22,696 bases of DNA from an uncultured Akkermansia sp. (GTDB lineage Bacteria > Verrucomicrobiota > Verrucomicrobiia > Verrucomicrobiales > Akkermansiaceae). A program made the position numbers and the translations under genes. The notes under the pieces were generated by a model. The model saw only the letters and a program-made list of their open reading frames with translations, did no database searches and was not told where the DNA came from. Below, one piece after another: positions 7,047-15,800 of the stretch (position 1 is its first letter; each line of letters begins with the position of its first letter). The stretch is taken from positions 1 through 22,696 of the forward strand of contig CAJGCY010000028.1 in NCBI GenBank assembly GCA_904501955.1, written 5' to 3'.

Positions 7047-8345
7047 TTACTTCTTCTCGATACGGATGGAACCGTAGGAGTCGCGGTCTTTGACCATGTC
7101 GAAGCTGACCTTGAGCACGGGGTTCTTCACCGCGGAGCTGACCTCAAGCGTGTAGACGTTTTGGTTGTGCTTGATGCCGGTGGTGCCGCGGTGTTTGTCT
7201 TCCGCTACCTTTTTGTCGCCGTCATAGAGCTCTACCCCGAGTACTACGAGCTGGTGAGAGCCACGGCTGTAGGTGAAGGTGACGGTGTAGGTGCCGGCCG
7301 CTTTGATGGGCAGCGGGCCATTCACCTCGGCAGGCTTGGTATCCGGGGGCAGCACGGCGGGGGACCATCCGTCCGCATAGCTGAGGTTGCTCACCCAGAG
7401 CATTTCCGCGCGGTCCGCGGAGATGCCGAGGATGGAATCCGGGTCGAGCTTCTCCATGGCGCGGAGGTATTTGACGAGCTTCTTCTGGTCCGCAATGGAG
7501 CCGTGGCGGTGCAGCAGACCGATGGCGGTGGCGTAGAGCCCCTGGCGCTGGGCATCCGTGTAGCTCTTGTCAGCAATTTTGGCTTCCACCTCAGCGAGGG
7601 TGGCCTTCCAGTCCTCGGTCTTGGCGGTGCTCTCAGCGTAGTGGTGCCCGTTGAAGTCGAGGCTGCGGATGTAGCCGGACTTGTCTTCCGGGTCTACGTC
7701 TTTGATTCGCTTGACGATGTTGTCCGGGCGGTTGATGTTGGAGAAGGAAGCAGCCTTGCCCAGCAGCTTGGCCTTGGCGATGCCACTTTCTTTTTCCGCC
7801 TGAGCGAGCAAGTCATTTTGCTCTGCCAGCGCTTTGCGGGCAGCCGCAATCTGCTTGGCGATTTTCTCGGGGTTCTTGCGGTCGGCGTGGGGCACGAGCA
7901 CGGTGGCGTAGTGGCGACCGTTCTTGTCGTACAGCACGAAGGCGGGGTAGGTGTGTGCACCCGTCCATTTCAACTTACCGAGCTTTGCCTCGCGCTCCTT
8001 GCGGCAGTCACGGAGGTCCGGGTTCTCCTTGGTGGGGGCGGAGAAGAAGTTCGGTGCAGCATATTCGATGATGACGGAGTTGGCCATCTCTTGCTTGAAT
8101 GCCTTGTTCTTGTAGAAGGACTTGACGGTTTTCTTGCTGAACTTGTCCCAATCCTCCGCGTAGAGGGCCAGTACGTAGCCATCCTCCGGCACGTTTGCCT
8201 GAGCTGCTTCGTAGTTTTCCGCCATGTTGAGCTCCGCTTTTGCCACGGGGGCTCTCTTGGCGGTCTTGGCATCCCCTGCGTGAGCCAAGGGAGCCAGCGT
8301 AGCCATGGCAGCTGCCAACAGTATGGAAAGATGTGTTTTATTCAT
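7047..8345 (-). CDS. Exported thioredoxin-fold-like protein with C-terminal beta domain
   Basis: A 432-residue protein with a clear Sec signal peptide (residues 1-23, ending AHA-GD). Residues 50-190 read like a thioredoxin-like fold (GYVLALYAEDWDKFSKK, then VIIEYAAPNFF, then a TYPAFVLYDKNG strand next to the usual cis-proline region). The active-site CxxC is absent, so it is unlikely to be a redox enzyme. A helical middle (about 190-320) is followed by a beta-rich C-terminal domain (GPLPIKAAGTYTVTFTYSRG to the end) resembling a carbohydrate- or ligand-binding jelly roll. It lies between the transglutaminase-like gene (21 nt upstream) and the cytochrome gene (24 nt downstream), so it is probably co-transcribed with both. 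The exact family is not recognised; an envelope role is inferred from the signal peptide. Confidence 0.8.
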   Translation of the reverse strand: MNKTHLSILLAAAMATLAPLAHAGDAKTAKRAPVAKAELNMAENYEAAQANVPEDGYVLALYAEDWDKFSKKTVKSFYKNKAFKQEMANSVIIEYAAPNFFSAPTKENPDLRDCRKEREAKLGKLKWTGAHTYPAFVLYDKNGRHYATVLVPHADRKNPEKIAKQIAAARKALAEQNDLLAQAEKESGIAKAKLLGKAASFSNINRPDNIVKRIKDVDPEDKSGYIRSLDFNGHHYAESTAKTEDWKATLAEVEAKIADKSYTDAQRQGLYATAIGLLHRHGSIADQKKLVKYLRAMEKLDPDSILGISADRAEMLWVSNLSYADGWSPAVLPPDTKPAEVNGPLPIKAAGTYTVTFTYSRGSHQLVVLGVELYDGDKKVAEDKHRGTTGIKHNQNVYTLEVSSAVKNPVLKVSFDMVKDRDSYGSIRIEKK

Positions 8346-8366
8346 GATTGTGTGTAAGAGTTAGGG

Positions 8367-10925
8367 TTATGCAGCCTGGTTGCCGTACACGTAAATGCCG
8401 TTGAGGTGGAAGAACTCCGGACCACCGGGGCGCAGAATGCGCACATATTTGGCGACGGGCAGCTTGCCGCCCAAGTCCGCACGCATGACGCGTTCTTTGC
8501 AGGGTCCGAACTGGTGGACGTCCGTCCAGTTCTCGCCATCCTCAGACACCTGCACCTTCATGTTGTGGAGTCGGTGGAGGTTGCCGGGGTTAGCGATGAG
8601 CACCACACCGGTGACGTGCACCTGGCGGGGCAGCTGAACGACGAGGTAGGCATCCGTATCCTTAGCGGTATGGAAGGTGCCGCCGCAGGGCTCCAGCAAG
8701 CCCCAGTGGCTGCAGGGCTGGTCCCACTGGGAAGTGGAGCTTGCCCATACCAAGCCACCTTGTGAAGCCAGCTTGCCGGGGAAGGGCTCATGCTTGGGCA
8801 GCACGTTGGCGGGTTTCTTGTACTTGTCGGACAGCATGTTGCCGATGGCTTGGAAGGTGTTCATGTCGCGGTTCTTCTCCGCTGCGAGCAGGGCGGGCCC
8901 GAGCAGGGCGTCGCGATCCTCAGCGGACATGCCCTTGCCCTTCTGGATGCCCTTGACCATGCTTTCCATGAAGGCGGCGCGGTCTTGCTCACCGAGCCCC
9001 TCGGAGAGCTTGTTGCCCCAGCCGAGCATGACGTTCATGTAGGTGGCGGAGGCGGAGGTGCTGCTCAGGATGTCGGAGTAGAAGCTGCAGAGCTCCGCCG
9101 GGGTCTTGGCGGAGATGCCGAGTTGCTTGAGCTGAGCATCCGCAAACTGCTCGATGCGCCAGCGGTCCGGTCCCATCTGGTCACAGGCGCGCCAGAAGTC
9201 GAGCATGCACTTGCGCAGCTTCTTCTTGTCCTTCGCCATGGCCTTGCCCATGCCCTCCAGCAGGCCCTTCTGCATCACCTCATGGGCGAGCTCCGGGTAG
9301 GTGGGCACCAGCTGCTTGCACAGGGTGGTGTTCAGGTCCTCCCACTTGTCATGCGCGTCCGGGGCGTGCTCTGCGAGCGCCTCCGTCCACTCACGCCAAG
9401 CCATGAAGTTGCGGGGCTGGGCTTTTACCGCTGCTTCAAAGCAGGCAATGGAGCGGCTCAGCTGTCCCTTCTGGCGGTGAATGTTGCCGGCGATGCGCAG
9501 GGCGTTGGAGACGGCGGTCTTGCCGGTGGCGGCGTCATCCGCGTACATCTCCGTAGCGGCATGCAGGGAGGAGAAGGTGTATACATTGCGGAACACCTGC
9601 CAGTGCAGACCACGCTCCCAAGTCAGGGAGTAAGCGGGGGTCCACTTCTTGTCCACCAGCACGATGTAGGCGCAGTGACCGGGCTCACCCGCCGTCATGG
9701 CAGGAATGCCGTTGGCCACGGCGGAGAAGGCGCCGAAGTGGGAGAGACTGCCGCATACACCACCCACCAAGTAGGTAAGGGCGGTACGGTTGCGGTCATA
9801 CTTAGTGCCCTCCCACGGGGCGTAGTACTGCGGACCGTGAATGCTGTCACCGTAAATGTTGTTCAGACGGTAAGCGCAGCGCCAGCAGCTGCCGGGATAT
9901 TCATGGGCGGGCAGGTGCACGTTCTCCAAGCTCCACTCCAAGCTGGCAATGCTGCCGTAATCATTATCACCCTTGCAGCCGCACACCATGCGGCGCTGCC
10001 AGAAGGGGAGAGTATCGAACACGCTGTTGAGGCGGCCGGCCTTGTAGCTGCGGATGTAGTAGTCCGCGCGCTCCACGGCGTCCTCCTGGTTCCAGCCGGA
10101 GCGGGCGTACTCCAGCGCGGTGGCGGTGGCGATGTCGCGCACCATGCGGTTGGTGAAGAAGTCCTCGTTCTTCTCTGCAATCTTCACGAGGATGGCTACT
10201 GCTGCACCCGGGCGAGAGCATTCACCGGAGAAAGCGAACTGCTGCAGCCACTCCTCATCCTCCGCGATGGCCTCCATCATGGTGGCTGCTTTCTTGTCCT
10301 TCACGGCGTCCGCCATGGTGTAATCCGCAGCGCACTCAGCCTCTGCGCGCTTCACCTTCTTCTCCAACTGGGCGATATCCCAAGCGGCGCGCTTGGAGGG
10401 TTCTACGCCCTCCGGGATGGCGGCTTTTGCCTTGGCGAGCTGGTCTTGGAGCTTCTCCAAGTTCTTTTGGCGGTCTTCTCGGCGCTTGGCTTCCTCTGCC
10501 ACAGCTTCGATTTCAGCTTGGGCAATGAGCCACTGCGCTATCAGCATGCGGTTGGCGGCGTCTTTGATGAAGTCCTGCGCGGCGGATTCGGAATCACCGC
10601 TCATGCCGGCCTTGATTTTCTCCGACAAGTCGTTGCGCTTGCCCTCCACGTTGCTCCAATCCGTGCTGCTCACCAGCTTCATGCCGTCAAAGGCGCTGCC
10701 TTTCTTTTTCTTGGCTTTTTTGCCGGCTTTGTCCGCCTTGGCACTCTTGGGGTTTACGGTGGTGGTGGCTTGCTGCTCAGCGTTGCCGAACCATTCCGGT
10801 TTAGCGACATAGGCGGCGCCTACGCCCGCCACCAGCAGGGCGGTAATAGCGGCAATAATGCCACCCTTGCCGCTCTTTTTCTGCGGAGCGGCAGTCTGTT
10901 TGGTATTAAATGGTGTTTTGTTCAT
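8367..10925 (-). CDS. Membrane-anchored transglutaminase-like protein with C-terminal discoidin-like domain
   Basis: An 852-residue protein. A short basic N-terminus and one hydrophobic segment (about residues 22-42, GGIIAAITALLVAGVGAAYV) anchor it, with the bulk probably outside the inner membrane. Residues 45-210 are charged and helical, likely coiled coil. A transglutaminase-like core follows: GGVCGSLSHFGAFSAVANGIP with Cys391 and EPGHCAYIV with His417. The third catalytic position (expected Asp in a W-x-P-x-D context) reads WTPAY, so catalysis is uncertain. Helical repeats reminiscent of TPR follow (about 480-700). Residues 710-852 resemble an F5/8 type C (discoidin) beta-sandwich (YLVVQLPRQVHVTGVVLIAN, VQVSEDGENWTDV, KYVRILR), usually a carbohydrate- or surface-binding module. 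It is the first gene of the three-gene minus-strand operon. It may remodel or bind peptide or glycan material in the envelope; the substrate is unknown. Confidence 0.82.
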   Translation of the reverse strand: MNKTPFNTKQTAAPQKKSGKGGIIAAITALLVAGVGAAYVAKPEWFGNAEQQATTTVNPKSAKADKAGKKAKKKKGSAFDGMKLVSSTDWSNVEGKRNDLSEKIKAGMSGDSESAAQDFIKDAANRMLIAQWLIAQAEIEAVAEEAKRREDRQKNLEKLQDQLAKAKAAIPEGVEPSKRAAWDIAQLEKKVKRAEAECAADYTMADAVKDKKAATMMEAIAEDEEWLQQFAFSGECSRPGAAVAILVKIAEKNEDFFTNRMVRDIATATALEYARSGWNQEDAVERADYYIRSYKAGRLNSVFDTLPFWQRRMVCGCKGDNDYGSIASLEWSLENVHLPAHEYPGSCWRCAYRLNNIYGDSIHGPQYYAPWEGTKYDRNRTALTYLVGGVCGSLSHFGAFSAVANGIPAMTAGEPGHCAYIVLVDKKWTPAYSLTWERGLHWQVFRNVYTFSSLHAATEMYADDAATGKTAVSNALRIAGNIHRQKGQLSRSIACFEAAVKAQPRNFMAWREWTEALAEHAPDAHDKWEDLNTTLCKQLVPTYPELAHEVMQKGLLEGMGKAMAKDKKKLRKCMLDFWRACDQMGPDRWRIEQFADAQLKQLGISAKTPAELCSFYSDILSSTSASATYMNVMLGWGNKLSEGLGEQDRAAFMESMVKGIQKGKGMSAEDRDALLGPALLAAEKNRDMNTFQAIGNMLSDKYKKPANVLPKHEPFPGKLASQGGLVWASSTSQWDQPCSHWGLLEPCGGTFHTAKDTDAYLVVQLPRQVHVTGVVLIANPGNLHRLHNMKVQVSEDGENWTDVHQFGPCKERVMRADLGGKLPVAKYVRILRPGGPEFFHLNGIYVYGNQAA

Positions 10926-10956
10926 AAAACTCGTGCACCTTTCTCGTGCTTTCTAC

Positions 10957-10985
10957 AGTCTACCGCAAGTCCCCCCTGCCTGCAA
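10957..10985 (-). promoter_or_regulatory. Sigma70-like promoter of the transglutaminase-cytochrome operon
   Basis: On the minus strand TTGCAG (10980-10985) and TAGACT (10957-10962) are 17 nt apart. The predicted transcription start is about 25 nt before the ATG at 10925. It is arranged back to back with the guaA promoter in a 186-bp divergent intergenic region. Confidence 0.65.
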
Positions 10986-11038
10986 GCAAAAAATAGCTGA
11001 TTTACGGGCGGATTCTGCTGCGTGATGAGATTTTAGGC

Positions 11039-11067
11039 TTCACTTTAGGGCGCGTATGTGGTAGAAT
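11039..11067 (+). promoter_or_regulatory. Sigma70-like promoter of guaA
   Basis: TTCACT (11039-11044) and TAGAAT (11062-11067) are separated by 17 nt. The predicted leader is about 38 nt. No Shine-Dalgarno precedes the guaA start. No purine or guanine riboswitch-like structure fits in so short a leader. Confidence 0.65.
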
Positions 11068-11111
11068 GCGCCTAACACAAAGCGTTACACACGTTAAAAA
11101 TCATCAGTTTT

Positions 11112-12635
11112 ATGACGCCGAAACACATTGTTGCCGTAATTGACTATGGCTCACAGTACACGCAGCTCATCGTGCGCCGCGTGCGCGAGCTGGGCTACCT
11201 TGCCAAACTTTACGCTCTGGAGGACCTTGCGGAAATCTCGGAGCCCGGTGCCATCATCCTCTCCGGTGGCCCCCGCAGCACCTCTGAGCCGGATGCCCCG
11301 GATATCGACTTTGAGTGGCTTAAGTCTTTCAACGTTCCCATCTTGGGTGTGTGCTACGGCATGCAGTTGCTCAACATCAAGACCGGTGGTACCGTGCGCA
11401 GCAGCAACAAGCGCGAGTACGGCCCCGCCGCCCTTATCCCCGAGCAGCTCGAGGGCTTGTATGCGGATATGTCCCCCTCCTCCCAGGTGTGGATGAGCCA
11501 CTCCGACACGGTGGACCACCTGGCGGACAACTGCAAGGTCATCGCCCGCAACAGCGACGGCGTGCCCGTGTCTCTGCAGTGGGGTGATAACATGTTCGGC
11601 ATCCAGTTCCACCCGGAGGTAACGCACTCTCACGAGGGGCGCACCATCCTCAAGAACTTCCTTTCCTACGCCAAGGAGCTCGCTGCCTTCGACATCGGCG
11701 ACTTCAAGCGCGAGCTCATCGAGGACATCCGCGCCAAGGTGGGTGACAAGCAGGTAGTTTGCGGTGTTTCCGGCGGTGTGGACAGCACCGTGCTGGCCGT
11801 GCTCCTGCACGAGGCAGGTGTAAATGTGCGCTGCATTTTCGTGGACAACGGCTTGCTCCGTAAGGATGAGGCCAAGGAGGTGCAGGCTAACTTTGAGCGC
11901 ATGGGTGTGAAGATTGAGACGGTGGACGCCTCCGCCCGCTTCTTGGAAGCCCTGGCCGGTGAGACTGCTCCGGAGAAGAAGCGCCGCATCATCGGCAACC
12001 TCTTCATCGATGTGTTCTGGGACGCCGTGGGTGATGCGGAGATGCTTGCCCAGGGTACGCTTTACCCGGACGTGATTGAGAGTGCCTCTAACGCCAAGAG
12101 CAAGGCCTCCGTCATTAAGACCCACCACAACCGCGTGGAGCGCGTGCTCAAGATGCAGGAGGAGGGTAAGGTGATTGAGCCGCTCGCCTTCCTCTTCAAG
12201 GATGAGGTGCGTGAGCTCGGTGCCTCCATGGGCATCTCCCACGACATCCTGTGGCGCCACCCCTTCCCGGGCCCCGGTTTGGCCGTGCGCTGCCCCGGTG
12301 AGGTGACCAAGGAGCGCCTCGACATCATCCGCGAGTGTGATGCCATCTTCATCGGCACCCTGCGCAAGTGGGATTGGTACGACAAGTGCTGGCAGGCATA
12401 CGCCGGCCTCATCCCCGTGAAGACCGTGGGTGTGAAGGGTGACGAGCGCTCTTACGAGTTCGCGACCAACCTGCGCGCCATTGTTTCTGAGGACGCCATG
12501 ACGGCCGACTGGGTGCAGCTGCCCTACGACCTACTGCGCGAGGCCTCGAACCGCATCCTCAACGAGGTGAAGGGCATCAACCGCGTGCTCTTCGACATCA
12601 GCACCAAGCCCCCGGCATCCATCGAGTGGGAGTAA
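11112..12635 (+). CDS. guaA: GMP synthase (glutamine-hydrolysing)
   Basis: A 507-residue cytoplasmic enzyme that converts XMP to GMP using ATP and glutamine, the last step of guanine nucleotide synthesis. The N-terminal class I glutamine amidotransferase domain has its catalytic triad: Cys81 in GVCYGMQ, with His167 and Glu169 in QFHPEV. The ATP pyrophosphatase domain has the SGGVDS P-loop at 220-225. The C-terminal dimerisation domain carries FPGPGLAVR and ends in the typical PPASIEWE. The length is close to that of other GuaA proteins, which are about 510-525 residues. It has its own promoter and a hairpin after the stop, so it is probably monocistronic. It is divergent from the operon upstream. 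Confidence 0.98.
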   Translation: MTPKHIVAVIDYGSQYTQLIVRRVRELGYLAKLYALEDLAEISEPGAIILSGGPRSTSEPDAPDIDFEWLKSFNVPILGVCYGMQLLNIKTGGTVRSSNKREYGPAALIPEQLEGLYADMSPSSQVWMSHSDTVDHLADNCKVIARNSDGVPVSLQWGDNMFGIQFHPEVTHSHEGRTILKNFLSYAKELAAFDIGDFKRELIEDIRAKVGDKQVVCGVSGGVDSTVLAVLLHEAGVNVRCIFVDNGLLRKDEAKEVQANFERMGVKIETVDASARFLEALAGETAPEKKRRIIGNLFIDVFWDAVGDAEMLAQGTLYPDVIESASNAKSKASVIKTHHNRVERVLKMQEEGKVIEPLAFLFKDEVRELGASMGISHDILWRHPFPGPGLAVRCPGEVTKERLDIIRECDAIFIGTLRKWDWYDKCWQAYAGLIPVKTVGVKGDERSYEFATNLRAIVSEDAMTADWVQLPYDLLREASNRILNEVKGINRVLFDISTKPPASIEWE

Positions 12636-12689
12636 AGCTCCCCGCTGCCGCCACAGCCTGCATCCGCTGATGCTGCATGTGATTTTCCA

Positions 12690-12718
12690 CCACCCGCACC
12701 GCAAACCGGTGCGGGTGG
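12690..12718 (+). terminator. Perfect 12-bp hairpin after guaA
   Basis: The arms CCACCCGCACCG (12690-12701) and CGGTGCGGGTGG (12707-12718) pair perfectly around a 5-nt loop, 54 nt past the guaA stop. No run of T follows, so it is a non-canonical terminator or a 3'-end stabiliser. The autotransporter promoter begins 13 nt later, consistent with a transcription boundary. Confidence 0.6.
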
Positions 12719-12731
12719 CTGCGTTATGTGC

Positions 12732-12759
12732 TTGACTTTTCGGGTGGAAGGTGTAGTCT
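12732..12759 (+). promoter_or_regulatory. Sigma70-like promoter of the autotransporter operon
   Basis: TTGACT (12732-12737) and TAGTCT (12754-12759) are 16 nt apart. The predicted start near 12766 leaves a leader of about 116 nt before the autotransporter ATG. That leader contains a small ORF with a strong ribosome-binding site. Confidence 0.65.
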
Positions 12760-12783
12760 GGTGAAGGTAGGAGGTCGATTGTT

Positions 12784-12864
12784 ATGAACAAATGGGGCAT
12801 AGCATGCGTCTACCACAGGGAAAGGGGTATACAAACCGCCGGAGAGACCATTCGTAACACGTAA
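12784..12864 (+). CDS. Putative 26-residue leader peptide upstream of the autotransporter
   Basis: The ATG at 12784 follows a perfect AGGAGG (12769-12774) with 9-nt spacing, by far the strongest Shine-Dalgarno in the window. The peptide starts MNKWGIACVYHRERG and ends at TAA 12862-12864, 17 nt before the autotransporter ATG. The autotransporter itself has no Shine-Dalgarno in front of its ATG. The peptide is too short and too polar for a signal peptide, and no amino-acid run typical of attenuation leaders is seen. It could couple translation to the giant gene or sense ribosome state. It could also be chance, so confidence is modest. Confidence 0.4.
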   Translation: MNKWGIACVYHRERGIQTAGETIRNT

Positions 12865-12881
12865 CTGATATCTGATATATT

Positions 12882-15800
12882 ATGAAGCTGAGACTGAACC
12901 GAATGCTGCGTCGCGCCGTCATGGCATGCATGACTGCCGTGAGTGCCGTCACTTTGCAGGCTTTTGCGGATGTTGTATACATCACGGATGGGGTGAACAA
13001 GGATAATGTGACGGCCTCCGAGCGTTTTTATGATACGGGCAAGGGGCATTATTTCCCCTGGGTGCAGTACAGCAATTATTTCAATGACCTGAAAGCCGAA
13101 TATAACGCGCAGGGGAGCTTCCGCTTTTTGGGAGATTTGTACGAGCGCATGCCCGCGAGTGCGCCCAACTTGCAGGGGTATTTCGTCAATTTGTCGGGGG
13201 ATGGTGATACGTGCTGGGCGCAGGCTGCCATGAATGCCGTGGAGTATTGGAACTCATACTACGGCGTATTTTACCAAGGCTCACGCGAGCTGCTGTATGG
13301 CTATACCTATGATGAGCAGTACTTGCCGATGACGGGTGGCACGCTTTCCCTGAAGCAAAACCTTGCGTTGCTGGATACCTTCACCAACGAGGGGGACAAT
13401 TTCGGCTCATACGTGAACTGGTACATGAAGGGCGACGACCGCCCGGATTACAGTACGGTGTTGGTCAAGGGGCAGGGTGGCTATTGGGCGGATGTGTTCG
13501 GCACTGCGTCTGCCTACACCTACAAGACCATCAACCGCTACAGCGAAATGACCGCTGCCGTTACCTCGCTGATGGGGTATGAGAAAAACAGCAACGGGCA
13601 GTATACGCAAACAACTAAGGGGCAGCTGCTGTCTATCTCTATGTCGAGTTCGGAAGGCAGCGGGCATTCCATTGCAGGGCATGGCTTCACGCTGAATGCT
13701 GCCGGGCAGGTGAGCACGCTGTGGGTCACGAACTCTGACGACGTTGAGTATTCGCTCTTCCCGCTTTACTTGGACCCGAACCAAAGCACGCCGTGGCTGT
13801 ATGAGGATGCCGCCTGCACCCGGCTGTGGGAATACTCTGATGAGTATTGGTACGTGGATTACCTGTACTCCATCAAAACACCGCAGGTGCTCAAAACGAT
13901 GTATGAGCAGTACTCCGACCCGGAGCGTGCCCTGTGGTGGAACGGCTATGCCCCCGGTGGGGTGCTGAGTATGGACACGGGGAGCACCGCGGAGCTGCCC
14001 ACGGCGGAAACCGGGTGGGATGCCTATATCAGGGATGCCGGGGAGCTCAGCGGTTACTACCACAGCTGGTACGGTAATTGCAAGTTCGCGTGCTTCAATG
14101 ATGATGCGGTGCGCACCACCGTGCAGATAAACGGTACGCTCAATCCCTACTCCGTGCAGTTCCTGAATGCGGATAAGGCTTACACTGTCAACGGTACCGG
14201 TACGAGCTCCGGTGGCATCAATGTCAACTTTTTGTACCAGGGTAACGGCGGTGCGGTGCAAATGAATAACATGCGCCTGGTGGCAACGGAAACGCGCTTG
14301 AATGCCGGCACCATGACGCTCAATAGCTCCTTGCTGAGGGGGTGGATGGTGGGAGTAGAGGCAGATGCCACGCTGAAACTCCACAACTCTACCCTGCAAC
14401 TGACCTCCTCCACCGCTACGCTCACCTTGGGCGGTGCGTTGATGCTCAGCGGCAACAGCTCTGTGGCATTGAACGGCGGTACCATGGTGTTCCAAGCCGG
14501 TTCCACCCTGTCGCTGGGGCTCACTTCCGCCTCCACCGGGTCTGCAAGTGTCTCCATCGGCGGTGGTAGCCTGAGCTTCAACGGTGCGGTGAACTTGGTG
14601 GTGAGCGGCAGCGGGCTGGTGGATTCCACCACCTATTACCTGTTGGGCTTAACGGGGTTCAATGCCTCACAGTTATCTAACATCAGCTGCTCCTCAGGCA
14701 TATTGGGCTATGATGGGCGGTATTTGACCCTGACCTACTATGCCAGCACTTGGCGTGACTACAGCGGTACGTGGAGCGCTACCCGCTGGGCAGGTAATTA
14801 TGAGTCCAAGGATGGCTCCGTGGCGCGCTTTGCCGGTAGCTCGGGCGTGACAAACAATGTGAGCGTCAGCGGGGCTGTGGCGCCTTCCTCCGTCTACATT
14901 GCCTCCGGGCATTATGCGTTCAGTAATGCCGGCAACGCCGCCCTCAATACAGGCCTGTTGCAGGTGGCAGGCACGGCAAGCCTGAGTATGGATTTTATGC
15001 CGAATGCCTCTCGCTTGGAGGTGGGTGGCAGTGCTGCTTTGACCTTAAAACTCAGCGGTGAGCGTTTGACGCTGCCCACCATGGCACTTTCCGCCGGGGG
15101 AACGCTTACACTTGATAAATCGCAGAGTGCGGTGCTGTACTACACGGCGTATGACCCCGCCACGCTCAAGGGCAGCGTGAATGTAGCGTCCGGTGTGGGG
15201 CTTACGCTGCGTGGGCGTGGTGATGTCGCGCTGGATGCCTCCTTTCACCTGGCTTCCGGGGCTGCCTTGTATCTGAACCCGGAGGATAGCACGCAGAACG
15301 TAAGCTACACGCTCAGCCACGGTGTGCAAACAAATGGCGGTTTTGTTGTCATCGGTTATAATGATGATACGCTGAACTCCGTGGCGCGCGTATACACGCC
15401 GGCGGAGAATGCTGCTGAGTATTATGTATGGAAGACCGGCGAGCTGGTGCTGCAGGGGGAGGGCACATTCTCCGGCAAGGTGCACGAGAACGGCAAACTG
15501 GTGGTGGACAGCGCTGCAGACGTTACCTTCAGCCTGAGCTCCAATGCCCCGCTGTTTGATGAGGGCGTGCGCCTGCAAGTGCTGGGGCATGCCACCGTCG
15601 GCTCTGAGGCAGCCGGGTTAAACAGCCGCTTGGCGGACTCTGTGACAGTGCAGGGCACGCTCACACTGGGGGTGGACTGCACGGTAGGGGCTACTTCCTC
15701 CAAAAAAGTGAGCCTGGACATCCCCTCCCTGACGCTGGATTCCGGTACGCTTGAGATTAACGCCTTTTTCGCCAATCCTCAATCGTGGAAGAACCTGCGC

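Noticed and set aside
6681..8357. 558-codon plus-strand open frame opposite the cytochrome and thioredoxin-like genes
   Set aside because: It runs across two well-supported minus-strand genes and the gap between them, with no recognisable domain.
8790..11000. 736-codon open frame on the plus strand opposite the transglutaminase-like gene
   Set aside because: It is a shadow of the minus-strand gene, caused by its codon bias. The translation shows no domain, signal peptide or sensible composition, and the minus-strand product has clear motifs.
11151..12260. 369-codon minus-strand frame inside guaA
   Set aside because: It is His/Leu/Val-rich shadow translation of a high-GC housekeeping gene.
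13407..14495. 362-codon minus-strand frame opposite the autotransporter
   Set aside because: It is antisense to the IdeS-like domain and the start of the passenger, without motif support.
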